A stretch of 6,872 nucleotides of DNA from an uncultured Synergistia bacterium (lineage in GTDB: Bacteria; Eremiobacterota; SpSt-956; JAKJGF01): positions 1 to 6,872 of the forward strand of contig CALARM010001201.1 in NCBI GenBank assembly GCA_937888925.1, read 5' to 3'. Each line of letters opens with the position of its first letter. Position 1 is the stretch's first letter. The translations under genes were made by a program, and so were the position numbers. This document shows positions 6,154 to 6,872 of this stretch, piece after piece. The notes under the pieces were generated by a model. It worked only from the letters and a program-made list of their open reading frames with translations. It ran no database searches and was not told where the DNA came from.

Positions 6154-6181
6154 TAGACAGTATTCTGACTGTTTATATAAT
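6154..6181 (+). promoter_or_regulatory. Candidate promoter of the BMC-H/rpiB block
   Basis: TAGACA (6154-6159) and a perfect TATAAT (6176-6181) are separated by 16 bases. A dyad ACAGT-N6-ACTGT (6157-6172) overlaps the spacer. The predicted transcript would start near 6188, inside the ribosome binding site, leaving only about 10 leader bases. That is unusual and lowers confidence. Confidence 0.3.
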
Positions 6182-6184
6182 AAA

Positions 6185-6192
6185 GAGAGGTG
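6185..6192 (+). promoter_or_regulatory. Ribosome binding site supporting a TTG start of the BMC-H gene
   Basis: GAGAGGTG lies six bases before TTG at 6199-6201. The in-frame GTG at 6190-6192 is part of this site and so is unlikely to be the start. Confidence 0.72.
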
Positions 6193-6198
6193 TTCTCA

Positions 6199-6483
6199 TT
6201 GAGTATTTTAGCTCTTGGTATGATTGAAACAAAAGGTCTTATAGGAGCCATTGAGGCATCAGATGCAATGGTCAAGGCTGCCAATGTGGAATTAATAGGT
6301 GAAGAAAGAATAGGTTCTGCCTATGTAACAGTCCTAGTAAGAGGAGATGTGGGAGCGGTAAAAGCTGCAGTAGATGCAGGAGCGGAGGCTGCAAGAAAAG
6401 TGGGGGAACTTATATCGGTTCATGTCATTCCCCGCCCTCATGAAGAAGTGGAAAAAATTCTTCCGAAAAAATTTAAATTTTAA
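6199..6483 (+). CDS. Hexameric BMC-H microcompartment shell protein (PduA/PduJ/EutM type)
   Basis: A 94-residue single BMC-domain protein, the usual length for PduA, PduJ and EutM. It forms the hexameric tiles that make most of the shell facets. From the TTG start the N-terminus reads [11 protein letters not shown], followed by the domain core [15 protein letters not shown] (47-61) and the C-terminal H-V-I-P-R-P-H (75-81). The central pore loop is R-I-G-S-A-Y (37-42), close to the K-I-G-S-G of PduA with Ala for Gly, which keeps the Ser that lines the pore. The TTG start is preferred over the GTG nine bases upstream because GAGAGGTG is correctly spaced to it and because the family starts at this point. 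The rpiB-like gene follows after 19 bases, so the two are probably co-transcribed. Which paralogue it represents cannot be decided, so no symbol is given. Confidence 0.95.
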   Translation: MSILALGMIETKGLIGAIEASDAMVKAANVELIGEERIGSAYVTVLVRGDVGAVKAAVDAGAEAARKVGELISVHVIPRPHEEVEKILPKKFKF

Positions 6484-6502
6484 CTGAGAGGTTGTCTTTA
6501 TT

Positions 6503-6872
6503 ATGAAAGTAATAATTGGCAGTGATCATGGAGGTTTTGACCTTAAAGAAGTTTTAAAGAAATATATAAAAACACTCGGTCATGAAGTAACTGATTATGG
6601 AACTTACAGTAAAGATCCTGTAGATTATCCTGATATTGCTTTCCTTGTGGCATCTACTGTAAGTAAAGAAAATGGCTCCCTTGGAATTATAATTGACGGT
6701 GCAGGATGCGGAAGTGCCATAACAGCCAACAAAGTGCCGGGAATTCGCGCTTCTGCCTGTTATGACTGTTTTACCGCCTGGAATTCACGGGCTCATAATG
6801 ACGTAAATGTCCTTACCCTTGGCAGTAGAGTTACAGGAGAAGAATTAGTAAAAAGAATTGTATCTACATGGC
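6503..6872 (+). CDS. rpiB: RpiB/LacAB-family sugar-phosphate isomerase, C-terminus outside the window
   Basis: The first 123 codons are present; the family is usually about 145-150 aa, so roughly the last 25 are missing. The family pattern is clear: G-S-D-H-G-G-F-D-L-K (6-15), D-Y-G-T (31-34), V-D-Y-P-D (40-44), T-A-N-K-V-P-G-I-R (74-82) and N-S-R-A-H-N-D (94-100). RpiB interconverts ribose 5-phosphate and ribulose 5-phosphate; relatives act on other phosphorylated sugars. The active-site loop reads I-D-G-A-G-C-G-S-A-I (64-73). By my alignment Asp65 takes the place of E. coli catalytic Cys66 and Ala67 that of the following Thr, with a Cys four residues later. His98, matching E. coli His99, is kept. 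The start is ATG with GAGAGG eleven bases upstream, 19 bases after the BMC-H gene. The context suggests a microcompartment isomerase feeding sugar-phosphate breakdown; the true substrate may not be ribose 5-phosphate. Confidence 0.9.
   Translation, partial: MKVIIGSDHGGFDLKEVLKKYIKTLGHEVTDYGTYSKDPVDYPDIAFLVASTVSKENGSLGIIIDGAGCGSAITANKVPGIRASACYDCFTAWNSRAHNDVNVLTLGSRVTGEELVKRIVSTW

Larger units (their letters stand above)
5858..6198. other. AT-rich divergent intergenic region
   Basis: This 341-base gap separates the leftward pilin-like operon from the rightward BMC-H gene. It is strongly AT-rich, especially 5995-6095. It holds a candidate promoter in each direction, a 21-base dyad at 6115-6135 and a shorter dyad at 6157-6172. 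A purine-rich run (AAGGGGAAGGGAAAAAGAAG) lies at 6096-6115. I see no credible protein gene, tRNA or recognised riboswitch in it. Confidence 0.7.

Noticed and set aside
6190..6198. GTG start for the BMC-H gene
   Set aside because: The codon is part of the GAGAGGTG site; the family N-terminus begins at the TTG at 6199.

Overview
The window is a piece of a bacterial microcompartment (BMC) locus on the + strand, interrupted by a three-gene type IV pilin-like (or pseudopilin-like) operon on the - strand. The DNA is AT-rich, and the clear Shine-Dalgarno sequences and two TTG starts point to a bacterium. The Pdu-type microcompartment together with a V-W-X / I-J-K type minor pilin set fits many anaerobic or deep-branching bacteria. 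The sequence alone does not let me name a genus or phylum.

Layout: (1) 1-131, the C-terminal end of a PduP/EutE-type CoA-acylating aldehyde dehydrogenase. (2) 132-215, a heptanucleotide repeat array folded into a near-perfect 56-nt inverted repeat. (3) 216-1550, pduS, an RnfC-like flavin/iron-sulfur protein. (4) 1551-1632, a second heptanucleotide array that runs in phase into the next start codon. (5) 1633-2184, pduT, a tandem-domain BMC shell protein that keeps the [4Fe-4S]-ligating Cys38. (6) 2186-5857 on the - strand, transcribed in the order PilV/GspI-like, PilW/GspJ-like, and a very large (about 810 aa) PilX/GspK-like protein. Its last stop codon faces the pduT stop with one base between them. 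(7) 5858-6198, an AT-rich divergent intergenic region with candidate promoters and two dyads. (8) 6199-6483, a hexameric BMC-H shell protein. (9) 6503 to the right edge, an RpiB/LacAB-family sugar-phosphate isomerase, truncated by the window.

How the genes may work together: the aldehyde dehydrogenase oxidises an aldehyde to acyl-CoA inside the shell and makes NADH. PduS can oxidise NADH through flavin and two [4Fe-4S] clusters. PduT offers a [4Fe-4S] cluster in the shell itself, so the pair could carry electrons through the wall. BMC-H builds the facets. The RpiB-like protein suggests that the substrate enters as a sugar phosphate rather than a diol or ethanolamine, but the signature enzyme (aldolase or dehydratase) lies outside the window. 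The pilin-like operon has no obvious biochemical link to the microcompartment. It is either an insertion into the BMC locus or a sign that the locus is split into two + strand blocks.
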